Shown: positions 31,338-39,928, counted from the stretch's first letter. The stretch is DNA of 64,000 bases from JBMDXB01 sp048594975 (GCA_048594975.1 JBMDXQ010000042.1:1-64000); one strand, 5' to 3'. Translations and numbers: made by a program. The notes: a model not told the origin generated them from the letters alone.

Positions 31338-32293
31338 CGATGCCCCGGCCGGAGCAGCTGGCGGGCGCCGTCGTCCTGGTCGTCGGCGACGTGATGCTCG
31401 ACCACTTCGTCACCGGCCGGGTGGAGCGCATCTCCCCCGAAGCGCCGGTGCCGGTCGTCCTCTTCGAGCACGAGCAGTTCCGGCTGGGCGGCGCCGCCAA
31501 CGTGGCGCACAACGTCGCCGCACTCGGCGGCCGCGCGGAGCTGGTCGCGGTCGTCGGCCGCGATCCCGAGGGAGCGCGCCTGCGCGCGGAGCTCGAGGCG
31601 CGCGCTATCGGGATCCACGGCATCGTCAGCGACGGCTCGCGGCCGACGACGCGCAAGCTGCGCGTGGTGACGAACCGCAACCAGCAGGTCGCGCGCATCG
31701 ACTACGAGACCGATCGCGAGGTAAGCGGCGCCGTCGAGGCCGAGGTGATCCGCCAGGTCGAGGATCTGTCGGCCCGCGCCGACGCCATCCTCGTCTCGGA
31801 CTACTTGAAGGGCGTCGTCTCGGCAGCGGTCGCGGCCGCGGTGGTGCAGGCCGGTCGCCGGCGAGGCGTTCCGGTCCTGATCGACCCGAAGGTGCCGCAC
31901 ATCGACTACTACGGTGGGGCGACGCTGATCACGCCGAACCACCACGAGGCCGAGGCGGTGGCGCACACACGGATTCGCAGCAGCGGGGAGGCGGCGGCCG
32001 CCGCCCGCCGGTTCCGCGAACGCGCGGGCTGCGCCAGCGTCCTGATTACGCGCGGCGAGCACGGGATGTGGCTGCTCGGGCCGGACGGCGACGCTGAGCT
32101 GCCGGCCGAAGCGCGCGAGGTGGCGGATGTCACGGGTGCGGGCGATACGGTGATCGCGACGCTCGCGCTCGCTCTGGCCGCCGGCATCCCCCTGCTCGAC
32201 GCGGCGCGCCTCGCGAATCGCGCCGCCGGCATCGTGGTGGGGAAGTTCGGGCCCGCTACCGTCTCTGCGGACGAGCTGGGTGGTGGAACCTGA
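31334..32293 (+). CDS. rfaE1: D-glycero-beta-D-manno-heptose-7-phosphate kinase
   Basis: A 319-residue PfkB-family sugar kinase resembling the N-terminal domain of HldE. Seen: GGAANVAHNVAALGG (about 50), DPKVPHIDYYGGATLITPN (about 185-203) and the PfkB signature DVTGAGDTVIATLALAL (about 260). No nucleotidyltransferase domain is attached, so the second half of HldE is elsewhere. Together with gmhA (62042-62647) it belongs to ADP-heptose synthesis. Confidence 0.88.
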   Translation: MTMPRPEQLAGAVVLVVGDVMLDHFVTGRVERISPEAPVPVVLFEHEQFRLGGAANVAHNVAALGGRAELVAVVGRDPEGARLRAELEARAIGIHGIVSDGSRPTTRKLRVVTNRNQQVARIDYETDREVSGAVEAEVIRQVEDLSARADAILVSDYLKGVVSAAVAAAVVQAGRRRGVPVLIDPKVPHIDYYGGATLITPNHHEAEAVAHTRIRSSGEAAAAARRFRERAGCASVLITRGEHGMWLLGPDGDAELPAEAREVADVTGAGDTVIATLALALAAGIPLLDAARLANRAAGIVVGKFGPATVSADELGGGT

Positions 32294-32442
32294 CAACTCC
32301 CAGCGGCCAGTGTCCGGCTGCCAACCATCACGGCCGACGAGCCGGCAACCTCCAACCGACCACCCGCCACGCCCAACAAGGTCACAGTCTCGCGACGAGT
32401 GGGAGTGGAACTCGTCGGTCCTGGAGGTTGGAGATTCGGGCG
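32294..32442. terminator. Convergent spacer with hairpins
   Basis: Two converging genes meet here. CGACGAGT (32393-32400) and ACTCGTCG (32410-32417) form a perfect 8-bp stem, and AACCTCCA pairs with TGGAGGTT farther out. No U-tract, so Rho-independent termination is doubtful, but nothing else occupies the spacer. Confidence 0.4.
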
Positions 32443-34182
32443 TTATCTATCGGCGTCCTCGCCGCGCGCGCAGCGGTTGGTAATCAACAGCAGTTCCGGG
32501 AGAGGCCGTCGCGCCACGACCTCGCGCAGCTTGAAGTTGATCGTGGGCTGGCGGTGGAGGACGCACGTCCGCACGTTGAACTGTTCCTTCAGCGGCCGCT
32601 TCAGGTACTCGTAGGCGTCGGCGGTCATGATCACGAAGAGGCGCCGGTTGGCCTGCATCGCTTCGAGAAACGGGTCGACCTCGAAGTACATGTCGATGTG
32701 ACGGCGGAGGTAATAGACCATGCTCGGCAGCCCGACGTCGAACTGGACCACGGTATCATCGCGCTGCAGCCCGTGCTGTTGCAGCGCCGCGGTGAGCGCC
32801 GGGACTGGCTTGTAACGCTCGAAGCTGGGCAGCACGCGCAGCACGAAGGTCCAGTTCATCGCCACCAGCGCCGCCGCCGATGTGAACAGCGCGAGGCGCG
32901 CGCGCCCGGACGCCGCGACGACCAGCGCCGCCGTGCCGCCCAGCACGGCGATGGCGCCGACCTGCGCTGCCCCGTCGAGGGCGTATACGCTGCCGCCGGA
33001 CTGGAAGAGGTAGAGGCTGCCGGCGCCGCCAAGCGCGATGACCGCACCGATGGCCGCGGCGGTGACGCGCAGCGCCGTGCGCCAGCGCCGCTCGAAGCCG
33101 AAGTCGGCGCGGATGATGAAGGTGCCCGCCAGCGCGGCAACCGCCGGCACGATCGGAAAGATGTAGAGGTCCTGCTTCGCCCGCGACAACGTGAAGAACG
33201 TAACGATCGTGACGATCCAGATCCACAGCAGCGTGCGGATCCGGAAGCTGACGTCGCCGCGGGCGCGGGCCGAACCGCGATCGCCGAACCACCAGGCGGC
33301 GCCGGCGATCAGGAACAGGGACCAGGGAAAGGAATCGGTGAAGACGACCGGCGCGTAGAAGCCGGGACCGCGGCTCTGGCCGACACCCACCCCCTGCGTG
33401 TACCGCCCGAAGTTCTCGCCGATGAAGAACGCCCCGATGTAGGTCCAGCCGTCGCGCACGTAGAGCGCTGCGTACCACGGCACCACGATCGCCAGCACGA
33501 TGGCCGTGCCGAGCGGCAGCATCATCTCCTTGACGCGATGCAGTTCGCGGTGCGACGCGAGGTAGGCCGCAAACGCCAGCCCGGGCAGCACCGCCGCCAC
33601 CGGCCCCTTCGTCAGCACCCCCAGCGCGACCGAGATGTACATCAGGACGAGGAAGAGCCGGCGCCGCCCCGGGAAGCGCTCGGACAGCGCGAAGAACAGC
33701 AGCGTCAGCCCCATGAACATCGAGATGTAGACGTCGATGAAGATGCGCCGCGAGAACACCAGCATCCGCGGATCGACCGCCAGCCCGAGCGCCGCCCACA
33801 GGGAGGCCATGACCGGGGAGTGGTGCAGGCGCTCGTTCAGATCCAGGCTGGCATGCGTGCGCGGGCTGGCGGCGAATGCCAGGAAGAACGCCGTGGCGAT
33901 CATCGCTATTCCGCCGATCGCGATGGCAACCCGCTGCACCGTGACCGACACGCCGAACAGGAGGTAGAAGGCGCCCACGATCCAGTAGCTCAGGACCGGC
34001 TTGTTCAGGCGGGGCTGGTAGTTGAAGGTGGGAAACACCCAGTCGCCGCGCTCGATCATCTCGCGCGGCGTCTCGACGTAGAACGCCTCGTTCGCGTCCC
34101 AGATGGACGAGGCGCCGAGGCCGACGAAATACGGCCCAATCGCCGCGGCGAGCAGGACGGACAGGAGGAGACGGCGTGTCAA
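32443..34182 (-). CDS. GT39/ArnT-like membrane glycosyltransferase
   Basis: A 579-residue protein with about 11-12 membrane helices. The N-terminal DANEAFYVETPREMIERGDW and the loop with LSYWIVGAF resemble the ArnT/PMT family (GT39 and GT83), which transfers sugars from lipid carriers to lipid A or proteins in the periplasm. The acidic residues after the first helix (WDANEAFY) fit the catalytic site. Substrate unknown; proximity to LPS genes suggests lipid A or glycan decoration. Confidence 0.8.
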   Translation of the reverse strand: MTRRLLLSVLLAAAIGPYFVGLGASSIWDANEAFYVETPREMIERGDWVFPTFNYQPRLNKPVLSYWIVGAFYLLFGVSVTVQRVAIAIGGIAMIATAFFLAFAASPRTHASLDLNERLHHSPVMASLWAALGLAVDPRMLVFSRRIFIDVYISMFMGLTLLFFALSERFPGRRRLFLVLMYISVALGVLTKGPVAAVLPGLAFAAYLASHRELHRVKEMMLPLGTAIVLAIVVPWYAALYVRDGWTYIGAFFIGENFGRYTQGVGVGQSRGPGFYAPVVFTDSFPWSLFLIAGAAWWFGDRGSARARGDVSFRIRTLLWIWIVTIVTFFTLSRAKQDLYIFPIVPAVAALAGTFIIRADFGFERRWRTALRVTAAAIGAVIALGGAGSLYLFQSGGSVYALDGAAQVGAIAVLGGTAALVVAASGRARLALFTSAAALVAMNWTFVLRVLPSFERYKPVPALTAALQQHGLQRDDTVVQFDVGLPSMVYYLRRHIDMYFEVDPFLEAMQANRRLFVIMTADAYEYLKRPLKEQFNVRTCVLHRQPTINFKLREVVARRPLPELLLITNRCARGEDADR

Positions 34183-34202
34183 GGGTGGATAAGGCGCTTC
34201 AA

Positions 34203-34237
34203 TGCTGAATGCCGAATGCAGAATGCCGAATACCGAC
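34203..34237. repeat. Heptad array, TGCCGAA family
   Basis: Five units in perfect 7-nt register (TGCTGAA, TGCCGAA and variants) in the short purH-GT39 spacer. One arm only. Confidence 0.8.
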
Positions 34238-34252
34238 TAGGAAACCGGACCA

Positions 34253-35818
34253 TCAGTGCCTGAAGTGCCTGCGGCCGGTGAACACCATCGCCAGGTCCCT
34301 CTCGTCGGCCGCCGCGATCACCTCCGCGTCACGCACCGAACCGCCAGGCTGCACGACCGCGGTGGCGCCCGCCTCCGCCACGGCGTCGAGGCCGTCGCGG
34401 AACGGGAAGAACGCGTCGGAGGCGGCCACCGATCCCTTCAGCGACCCGGCCGCCGCCTTCATCACCGCCACCCGGACCGCGTCCACGCGGCTCATCTGCC
34501 CGGCACCGACGGCCAGCGTCCGGTCGCCGGAGGTGAAGATGACCGCGTTGGACTTGACGTGCGCGCAGACCCGCCACGCGAAGCGCAGCGCCGTCCACTC
34601 CGCCGGCGTCGGCGCGCGGGTCGTGACCACCTTGATGTCCGGCGAGTCCCCCGGCCAGGCCTCGCGCGCTTCGCCGACCCGATCGCGCTCCTGCATGAGC
34701 ACGCCGCCGAGGAACGAGCGCAGATCATCGGGGCCGAAGCGCGACGGCTTCCGCATGCTCGCGAAGTCGGCAGTGACGACCCGGAGGTTGTGCTTCGCTG
34801 CCAGAATCGCGCGGGCCTCCTGGTCCACCGACGGCGCGATCACCGCCTCGATGAACGTCGCGGTCAGCGCCCGGGCGGTGTCGGCGTCGAGCTCGCGGTT
34901 GAGTCCGACGATGCCGCCGAACGCGGACAGCGGGTCGGCGTCGCGCGCGCGAACGTAGGCGTCGGCCGTCGAGGCGCCGGTCGCGACGCCGCACGGGTTG
35001 GTGTGCTTGATCACCGCGCCGGCCGGCTCCGCGAACTCGAGCGCGATGCGCGCTGCGGCATCGAGGTCGAGCAGGTTCGTGAACGACAGCTCCTTGCCCT
35101 GGTGGACGGTCCAGGGCGGGGCGAGCTCGGGCGGCGGCAGCTGCCAGTACGCCTTCTGATGCGGGTTCTCGCCGTAGCGCAGCTCGCGGCGCTCGCCTTG
35201 GCTCTTCGGCATCGGGTGCCGCGCGATGGTGCCGTCGGAAACCTCGACGCACTTCATCGTAAAGGCGATCATGCCGTCGTACTGTGCCGTGTGCTCGAAG
35301 GCCTTCTGCATCATCGCAAACCGGAAATCGAGCGTCGGCCCTCCGTGACGCGCGAGCTCCTCGAGGACCCGCGGGTAGTCGGCCGGATCGACGATGACGA
35401 GCACGTCGCGGAAGTTCTTGGCGGCCGCGCGCACCAGGCTGGGCCCGCCGATGTCGATTTCCTCCACGAGCGCCTCGAAGGACGTGCCCGGATCGGCCGC
35501 CGCCTTCGCGAACGGATAGAGGTTGACGACCACCAGGTCGATGGGCCGGATGCCCTGGCCCTCGAGGGCGGCCAGATCTTCGGGACGGTTCCGGCGCGCC
35601 AGGATGCCGCCGTGGACCGCCGGATGGAGTGTCTTGACGCGGCCGTCCATCATCTCGGGGAACCCGGTGACGACGGAGACGTTCGTCACGGGCAGTCCCC
35701 CACCGGACAGCGTCCGCGCGGTCCCGCCAGTGCTGATGAGCTCAAACCCTCGCTCGACCAGCGCCCGGCCCAGCTCGACGACCCCGGATTTGTCCGAAAC
35801 ACTCAAAATCGCGCGCAT
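34253..35818 (-). CDS. purH: Bifunctional AICAR formyltransferase/IMP cyclohydrolase
   Basis: A 521-residue enzyme for the last two steps of IMP synthesis. The N-terminal IMP cyclohydrolase (MGS-like) domain has ISTGGTARTL and KTLHPAVHGGILARR; the AICAR transformylase domain has KHTNPCGVA (about 277) and ends FTGRRHFRH. The ATG at 35818 gives MRAILSVSDKSGVVELG. Divergent from cspA. Confidence 0.97.
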   Translation of the reverse strand: MRAILSVSDKSGVVELGRALVERGFELISTGGTARTLSGGGLPVTNVSVVTGFPEMMDGRVKTLHPAVHGGILARRNRPEDLAALEGQGIRPIDLVVVNLYPFAKAAADPGTSFEALVEEIDIGGPSLVRAAAKNFRDVLVIVDPADYPRVLEELARHGGPTLDFRFAMMQKAFEHTAQYDGMIAFTMKCVEVSDGTIARHPMPKSQGERRELRYGENPHQKAYWQLPPPELAPPWTVHQGKELSFTNLLDLDAAARIALEFAEPAGAVIKHTNPCGVATGASTADAYVRARDADPLSAFGGIVGLNRELDADTARALTATFIEAVIAPSVDQEARAILAAKHNLRVVTADFASMRKPSRFGPDDLRSFLGGVLMQERDRVGEAREAWPGDSPDIKVVTTRAPTPAEWTALRFAWRVCAHVKSNAVIFTSGDRTLAVGAGQMSRVDAVRVAVMKAAAGSLKGSVAASDAFFPFRDGLDAVAEAGATAVVQPGGSVRDAEVIAAADERDLAMVFTGRRHFRH

Positions 35819-35832
35819 GTATCTCTCATTCC

Positions 35833-35862
35833 TTGACATAGCGGCTCGAGCGGCGGTACTAT
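35833..35862 (+). promoter_or_regulatory. Consensus sigma-70 promoter of cspA
   Basis: TTGACA (35833-35838) and TACTAT (35857-35862) with an 18-nt spacer, close to the full consensus. Transcription should start near 35870, leaving a leader of about 165 nt before cspA. Confidence 0.75.
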
Positions 35863-35869
35863 GACGCGG

Positions 35870-36033
35870 TCGCTGACACGGCCGCGCCGACACCATCGGC
35901 GCGGGCGGGTCCAGCGCGTAAGCCGAGGCCGCGCACTCGCGGTCTTTTTTTGTGTCCGCTGCGCTCGGCAGCGCCGACGGACGGTTCGATGCGGGCGCGA
36001 GACGCCGCGCACTTGCAAGGCAGGAATAGCACG
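35870..36033 (+). ncRNA. Structured cspA 5' leader with internal terminator
   Basis: The leader begins with a 9-bp hairpin (CCGCGCCGA/TCGGCGCGG, 35882-35904) and then a GC-rich stem (35926-35945) directly followed by a run of T (35945-35951), i.e. a textbook intrinsic terminator well upstream of the coding region. Short terminated RNA and readthrough RNA are both expected. Confidence 0.6.
35926..35951 (+). terminator. Intrinsic terminator inside the cspA leader
   Basis: CCGCG and CGCGG with loop CACT, extended by further pairs including one GU, followed by TCTTTTTTT. About 83 nt before the cspA ATG. Confidence 0.7.
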
Positions 36034-36240
36034 ATGCGTATCACAGGCAAGGTCAAGTGGTTCAACAACGCGAAGGGCTACGGTTTCATCGAACGTGACG
36101 GCGGCTCCGACGTGTTCGTCCACTTCTCGGCAGTCCAGGGCAACGGCTTCCGGACGCTCGAAGAGGGCCAGTCGGTCGAGTTCGAGATCGTTGACGGCCC
36201 GAAGGGCCCGCAGGCCGGCAACGTCACCAAGGCCAGCTGA
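36034..36240 (+). CDS. cspA: Cold-shock protein
   Basis: A 68-residue single-domain cold-shock protein that binds single-stranded RNA or DNA. It carries RNP1 (KGYGFIE) and RNP2 (VFVHF) motifs and begins MRITGKVKWFNNAKGYGF. An AGGA lies upstream of the ATG at 36034. Family members include known transcription antiterminators, which is relevant because the leader holds an intrinsic terminator. Confidence 0.96.
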   Translation: MRITGKVKWFNNAKGYGFIERDGGSDVFVHFSAVQGNGFRTLEEGQSVEFEIVDGPKGPQAGNVTKAS

Positions 36241-36246
36241 TTCCCC

Positions 36247-36290
36247 GGCGCCGGACCGGAGGCCCGCGCGCTTCCGGTCCGGCGCCGTCT
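36247..36290. terminator. Strong convergent hairpin after cspA
   Basis: GGCGCCGGACCGGA (36247-36260) and TCCGGTCCGGCGCC (36273-36286) form a perfect 14-bp stem with a 12-nt loop. It sits between cspA and the opposing gene ending at 36297, so it probably serves both, though T-tracts are poor. Confidence 0.7.
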
Positions 36291-36296
36291 CGTGCG

Positions 36297-36899
36297 CTAC
36301 TGTCCCGTCTTCTTTCCCGAATCCTTCATCGCCCGCACGGTGAACGTCACTTTGCCCTCCGCCACCGCCACGCGGAAGGCGACACCGCGGGTATCCGCGT
36401 CGGCGCGCAGCTTCGCCACCTGGTCCTTCACGAGCGCGGCGAAGCGGTGGAAGGGCACGACCTCCTCGCCCGCCTGCCGGCGCGCATCCATGAGCGACTG
36501 GTACAGCGAGTGGACCTTGTCGATTTCCCGCACCGGATCGCGCAGCGCCGTCACGTAGAGCACCTTGGTCGCGGCCTCCTCCTGCTTCGGCGCGGGCGCC
36601 TTCGGCGGTGGCGGCGGGAAGGGCCCGGGCCGCCCTTCCTCGCGTGCCCGCAGCCCGCGATCCCACAGCTCGGCGAACGAGGTGAACCGCGCCTGCAGCG
36701 TCTGAAAGCGGAAGCGATCGACCGAAGTCTCGATCAAGCCTCGGTCCCAGCGCTTGATGAGCGCCTCGACGCGCGCGCGTGTCTCCCACGGCGGGCGCGG
36801 CAACCGCCCGGCGAAGAACATGTTGTACTCCGCCTCGAGCTGCTTCAGATCGGCCGCGAGCGTCTGCAGATCGCGCTGGACCGGGGTTTGTTCGGGCAT
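36297..36899 (-). CDS. Conserved hypothetical protein (MXAN_5187 C-terminal-like)
   Basis: A 200-residue soluble protein. Residues 1-90 are helical and contain LEAEYNMFFAGRLPRPPWET and RFRFQTLQARFTSFAELWDR; a Pro-rich linker (about 98-108) follows; residues 115-195 form a second conserved part. The first block reminds me of a domain annotated in myxobacteria after MXAN_5187, but I am unsure. No signal peptide or membrane segment. Function unknown. Confidence 0.55.
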   Translation of the reverse strand: MPEQTPVQRDLQTLAADLKQLEAEYNMFFAGRLPRPPWETRARVEALIKRWDRGLIETSVDRFRFQTLQARFTSFAELWDRGLRAREEGRPGPFPPPPPKAPAPKQEEAATKVLYVTALRDPVREIDKVHSLYQSLMDARRQAGEEVVPFHRFAALVKDQVAKLRADADTRGVAFRVAVAEGKVTFTVRAMKDSGKKTGQ

Positions 36900-36916
36900 C
36901 TTCTGTGTCTTCGCGC

Positions 36917-36992
36917 GTCAATGCCGAATGACGAATGCCGAATCGCCGCTCCAGGCCGCACGAGCATTCGGCATTCGGCATTCGGCATTGAC
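36917..36992. repeat. Heptad fold-back repeat, 27-nt arms, one mismatch
   Basis: Left arm 36917-36943 and right arm 36966-36992 are inverse copies with one difference in 27 nt. Units are TGCCGAA/CATTCGG in 7-nt register. Lies between two minus-strand hypothetical genes and would form a long hairpin in their RNA. Confidence 0.92.
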
Positions 36993-36997
36993 ACGTT

Positions 36998-37450
36998 TCA
37001 CATGATCAAGAGCCACACCAGCGGGAGCCACAGCTCGCGCGCGTACGGCACCGGTCGGTCGTCGATCAGCACCTCGCAGGCGTCGAGCCGGCCGACGATC
37101 TCGAACAGGTCGCGCAGCTGCAGCGCGTGCTCCGGGTAGAAGCGGGCACGGTGCCGCAGCGCCGCCCCCGCGCCTCTTTCGCGGTACTCGTCGGACGCGC
37201 GCGCCAGCGCGAGCGCGCGCTCGTAGTCGGCGCCGGTGAACGCCGGGAAGTCGAGCGACACGGAAAACGGCAGCGGCGGCCGCCCGAACAGCGCCTCGGC
37301 CAGCTCGGGGTCGAGCGCCGCAAGCTCCTCGTCGGTCGGCTGCTCGGGCAGGTCGACGTACGGCCAGAACCGCTCGACCGGACGGTAGTCGGGAACCGGC
37401 GCGGCGGGCGGCGTATTGTCGTCGAGCGCGCGTTCGTCGGTCGATTTCAT
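36998..37450 (-). CDS. Hypothetical protein
   Basis: A 150-residue acidic protein with no recognised domain. The middle has SLDFPAFTGADYERALALAR and the end is DDRPVPYARELWLPLVWLLIM, a hydrophobic C-terminus. Divergently oriented from selA and 6 nt from a repeat arm. Its coding status rests on length, codon-like GC3 bias and a defined start; function unknown. Confidence 0.55.
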   Translation of the reverse strand: MKSTDERALDDNTPPAAPVPDYRPVERFWPYVDLPEQPTDEELAALDPELAEALFGRPPLPFSVSLDFPAFTGADYERALALARASDEYRERGAGAALRHRARFYPEHALQLRDLFEIVGRLDACEVLIDDRPVPYARELWLPLVWLLIM

Positions 37451-37475
37451 CGCGAGGGAACCGAAATGGTACCAT

Positions 37476-37496
37476 CTTCCGCGGGAACGCGGAAGG
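37476..37496 (+). promoter_or_regulatory. selA leader hairpin occluding the ribosome-binding site
   Basis: CTTCCGCG (37476-37483) and CGCGGAAG (37488-37495) form a perfect 8-bp stem with a GGAA tetraloop. The right arm contains GGAAGG, the only plausible ribosome-binding site, ending 7 nt before the selA ATG. Confidence 0.6.
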
Positions 37497-37503
37497 TTTC
37501 TGC

Positions 37504-38958
37504 ATGCGGAGCATCCCGTCGATCGAACAGCTGCGGCAGCGGCCGGCGATGCGGGCGCTCGAGGAGCGCTACGGTCGCGCGGCGCTCGTCGACGCGCTGC
37601 GCGCCGAGGCGGACGCGCTGCGGCAGCGGGCGCGCGCCGGCGGCGGGATCGACGAGGACGTCGTGGACACGATTGAGCGCGGCGTGCCGGCGCGGCTGGC
37701 GCTGACCGCCGGCGCGTCGCTGAGGCGCGTCATCAACGCCACGGGCGTCATCGTGCACACCAATCTCGGGCGTGCGCCCCTCGCCGACGTCGCCGCGCGG
37801 CGGGTCGGCGAGCTCGCAACCGGGTACTCGAACCTCGAGTACGACCTGCAGGAGGGTCGGCGCGGACGCCGGGACGTGCACGCCGAACGCCTGATCTGCC
37901 GCCTGACCGGCGCCGCGGCGGCGGTGGTCGTCAACAACAATGCCGCGGCGACACTGATCGTGCTGGCGGCGCTGGCGGCCGGCCGCGAGGTGGCGATCTC
38001 GCGCGGTGAGCTCGTCGAGATTGGCGGCGGTTTCCGCGTGCCGGACGTGATGGCGCAGTCCGGCGCGCTGCTGCGCGAGGTCGGCACCACCAACCGGACG
38101 CGCGTCGCCGACTACGCGGCCGCCATCGGCGAGCGGACCGCGCTCATCCTGCGGGTGCACCCGTCGAACTTCCGGATCGAAGGCTTCACCGAGCGTCCCG
38201 CGCTCGAGGAACTGGTGGCGATCGGGCGGCGGTTCGGGATACCGGTCGCCGAGGACCTCGGCAGCGGCTGGCTGGGGCACGACCGCGCAGCGTCGATCGC
38301 GCTCGGGCCGGATGACGGCATGGCGCAACAGGGACCTGCATCCCGCGCGGCGGCGTCACCGCTGCCCGCGCGTTTGCGCGAGGAACCGCGTGTGCAGGAC
38401 AGCATCGCCGCCGGCGCCGACGTGGTGATGTTCAGCGGCGACAAGCTGCTCGGGGGTCCGCAGGCGGGCATCATTGCCGGCACCGAGTCGGCGATCGCGA
38501 CCATCCGTCGTCATCCCCTGATGCGCGCGCTGCGGGTCGACAAGATGACCTACGCCGCGCTCGAGGCGACGCTCCAGGAATACGCGTCGGGCCGCGCGGC
38601 GGAGACCGTGCCAGTCGCGCGGATGCTGACGATGACCGTCGACCAGGTCCGCCAGCGGGCGGCAGCGCTGGCGGGGGCGATCGCTGCGCCGCACCTGTCG
38701 GCGACGGTGCTGGACGGCGAATCGACGATCGGGGGCGGGAGCGCTCCGGGCTCCGCATCGCCGACGGCGCTGGTGGCGTTGTCGCACCGGACGCTGAACG
38801 CCGCCCAGCTCGAGGCGCACCTCCGCGGGCTCGACCCGCCGATCGTCGCCCGAATCGAAAAGGACCGCGTCGTTCTCGACCTGCGCACGGTGGCGCCCGA
38901 CGACGACCAGGAGGTCGCTGCGATCCTGAGTAGCGAACGATTGAGGGATGAGGAGTAA
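37504..38958 (+). CDS. selA: L-seryl-tRNA(Sec) selenium transferase
   Basis: A 484-residue PLP enzyme that converts Ser-tRNA(Sec) to Sec-tRNA(Sec). The PLP lysine motif FSGDKLLGGPQAG is at about residues 308-320 (K314). INATGVIVHTNLGRAPL near residue 78 is typical. It implies selenoprotein synthesis, but selB, selD and tRNA-Sec are not in the window. The last residues (LRDEE) and the TAA stop are encoded by heptad repeat units. Confidence 0.96.
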   Translation: MRSIPSIEQLRQRPAMRALEERYGRAALVDALRAEADALRQRARAGGGIDEDVVDTIERGVPARLALTAGASLRRVINATGVIVHTNLGRAPLADVAARRVGELATGYSNLEYDLQEGRRGRRDVHAERLICRLTGAAAAVVVNNNAAATLIVLAALAAGREVAISRGELVEIGGGFRVPDVMAQSGALLREVGTTNRTRVADYAAAIGERTALILRVHPSNFRIEGFTERPALEELVAIGRRFGIPVAEDLGSGWLGHDRAASIALGPDDGMAQQGPASRAAASPLPARLREEPRVQDSIAAGADVVMFSGDKLLGGPQAGIIAGTESAIATIRRHPLMRALRVDKMTYAALEATLQEYASGRAAETVPVARMLTMTVDQVRQRAAALAGAIAAPHLSATVLDGESTIGGGSAPGSASPTALVALSHRTLNAAQLEAHLRGLDPPIVARIEKDRVVLDLRTVAPDDDQEVAAILSSERLRDEE

Positions 38959-38991
38959 GGAGTAACTTACCCTTACCCGTTGCTCCTCACT
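38943..38991. repeat. Heptad array spanning two converging gene ends
   Basis: Seven units in exact 7-nt register (GAGGGAT, GAGGAGT and on to CCTCACT). The array covers the 3' ends of both selA and the opposing DUF1835 gene and supplies both stop codons. The halves are partly inverse, so a hairpin could also terminate transcription. Confidence 0.8.
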
Positions 38992-39914
38992 ACGTCCCCC
39001 GTCTGCCCGTCCCACCGCCACCGCGCGTCCTGACCTTCGAGGTGCACGCCACCGAGCCAGCGATCGATCCCGTTCAGGCGCACGCGGTCTTCGGCCCCCG
39101 TTCGGACCGCATCCCCTGCCTCGGTCAGCCGCACCTCGCGATCGAGACTGCCCCCGTCGCCGGTGAGGACCACGAGCGGCGAGGCACCTCTCGAGAGATC
39201 CTGGAGGTAATCGGCGAACACCAGGTCGCCGAGGAAGACAGGGTCCTCGTGCCGCTGCGATTCGACAAACGCGGTGTGCACCGAGGTGGCGCCGGCAGCG
39301 ACCGCGTCGAGCGCCTGCTGCTCGGAGCGCGACAGGCCGTTGAACGTCGAGGGGAACTGCTGGAGGTGCCGCTTCAGCGCCGCAGCGAGGAATGGCAGCG
39401 CCGGGTGTTCCTCGGCTGCGAGCGCGGCAAGCGCCGTGGGATCGGGGGCGCGAAACGCTGCCCACGAGCGCCGCGCGACCGCCCGCGTCTCGTCGGTCAC
39501 CCGCGCGCGCAGCGGAAAGCGCTGGCGAAGGCGCACCGGTGTCGAGTTGCCGAGGTACTCGGCCCCGCAGACCAGGTGGACGCGCCGCCAGTCCGTGGCC
39601 GAGCTCGCCAGCTGATCGAGCACCTGCAGGAGTTGCAGCTGATCGTACAGGTCGTGCTCGAACCACAGCACGACCTCCTCGCGGGCCGCCGCGCGCGCGA
39701 GCCGCGCATCGCGATCGGTGAACTGGCGCAGCACCTGCCCGGAGCGGCGCTCACGGTCGGACAGAAACCGCGCCCGCACGCTTCGCAGCCCCTCGTTCGA
39801 GAGTTCGGGCACAGGCCCTTCGTGGAGCACGTCGTTCCAGCAGAGGACCTCGCCGCCGAGGCCAGTGGCAGCGATGACACCCCCAGCGCTCTCGCCGTTG
39901 GTCACATGCAGCAT
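38973..39914 (-). CDS. DUF1835 domain protein
   Basis: A 313-residue cytoplasmic protein of the DUF1835 family, N-terminal motif MLHVTNGESAGGVIAATGL and WNDVLHEGPVPE, followed by a C-terminal region (QQALDAVAAGATSVHTAFV) typical of the partner domain. Function is unknown. Gene ends against selA in convergent orientation, its last codons inside the heptad array. Confidence 0.8.
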   Translation of the reverse strand: MLHVTNGESAGGVIAATGLGGEVLCWNDVLHEGPVPELSNEGLRSVRARFLSDRERRSGQVLRQFTDRDARLARAAAREEVVLWFEHDLYDQLQLLQVLDQLASSATDWRRVHLVCGAEYLGNSTPVRLRQRFPLRARVTDETRAVARRSWAAFRAPDPTALAALAAEEHPALPFLAAALKRHLQQFPSTFNGLSRSEQQALDAVAAGATSVHTAFVESQRHEDPVFLGDLVFADYLQDLSRGASPLVVLTGDGGSLDREVRLTEAGDAVRTGAEDRVRLNGIDRWLGGVHLEGQDARWRWDGQTGDVVRSNG

Positions 39915-39928
39915 CGGGCTGAAGTTGA

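Noticed and set aside
32428..34263. A 611-residue plus-strand open frame opposite the GT39 gene
   Set aside because: Shadow frame rich in Arg/His/Asp/Gln with no homology-like features.
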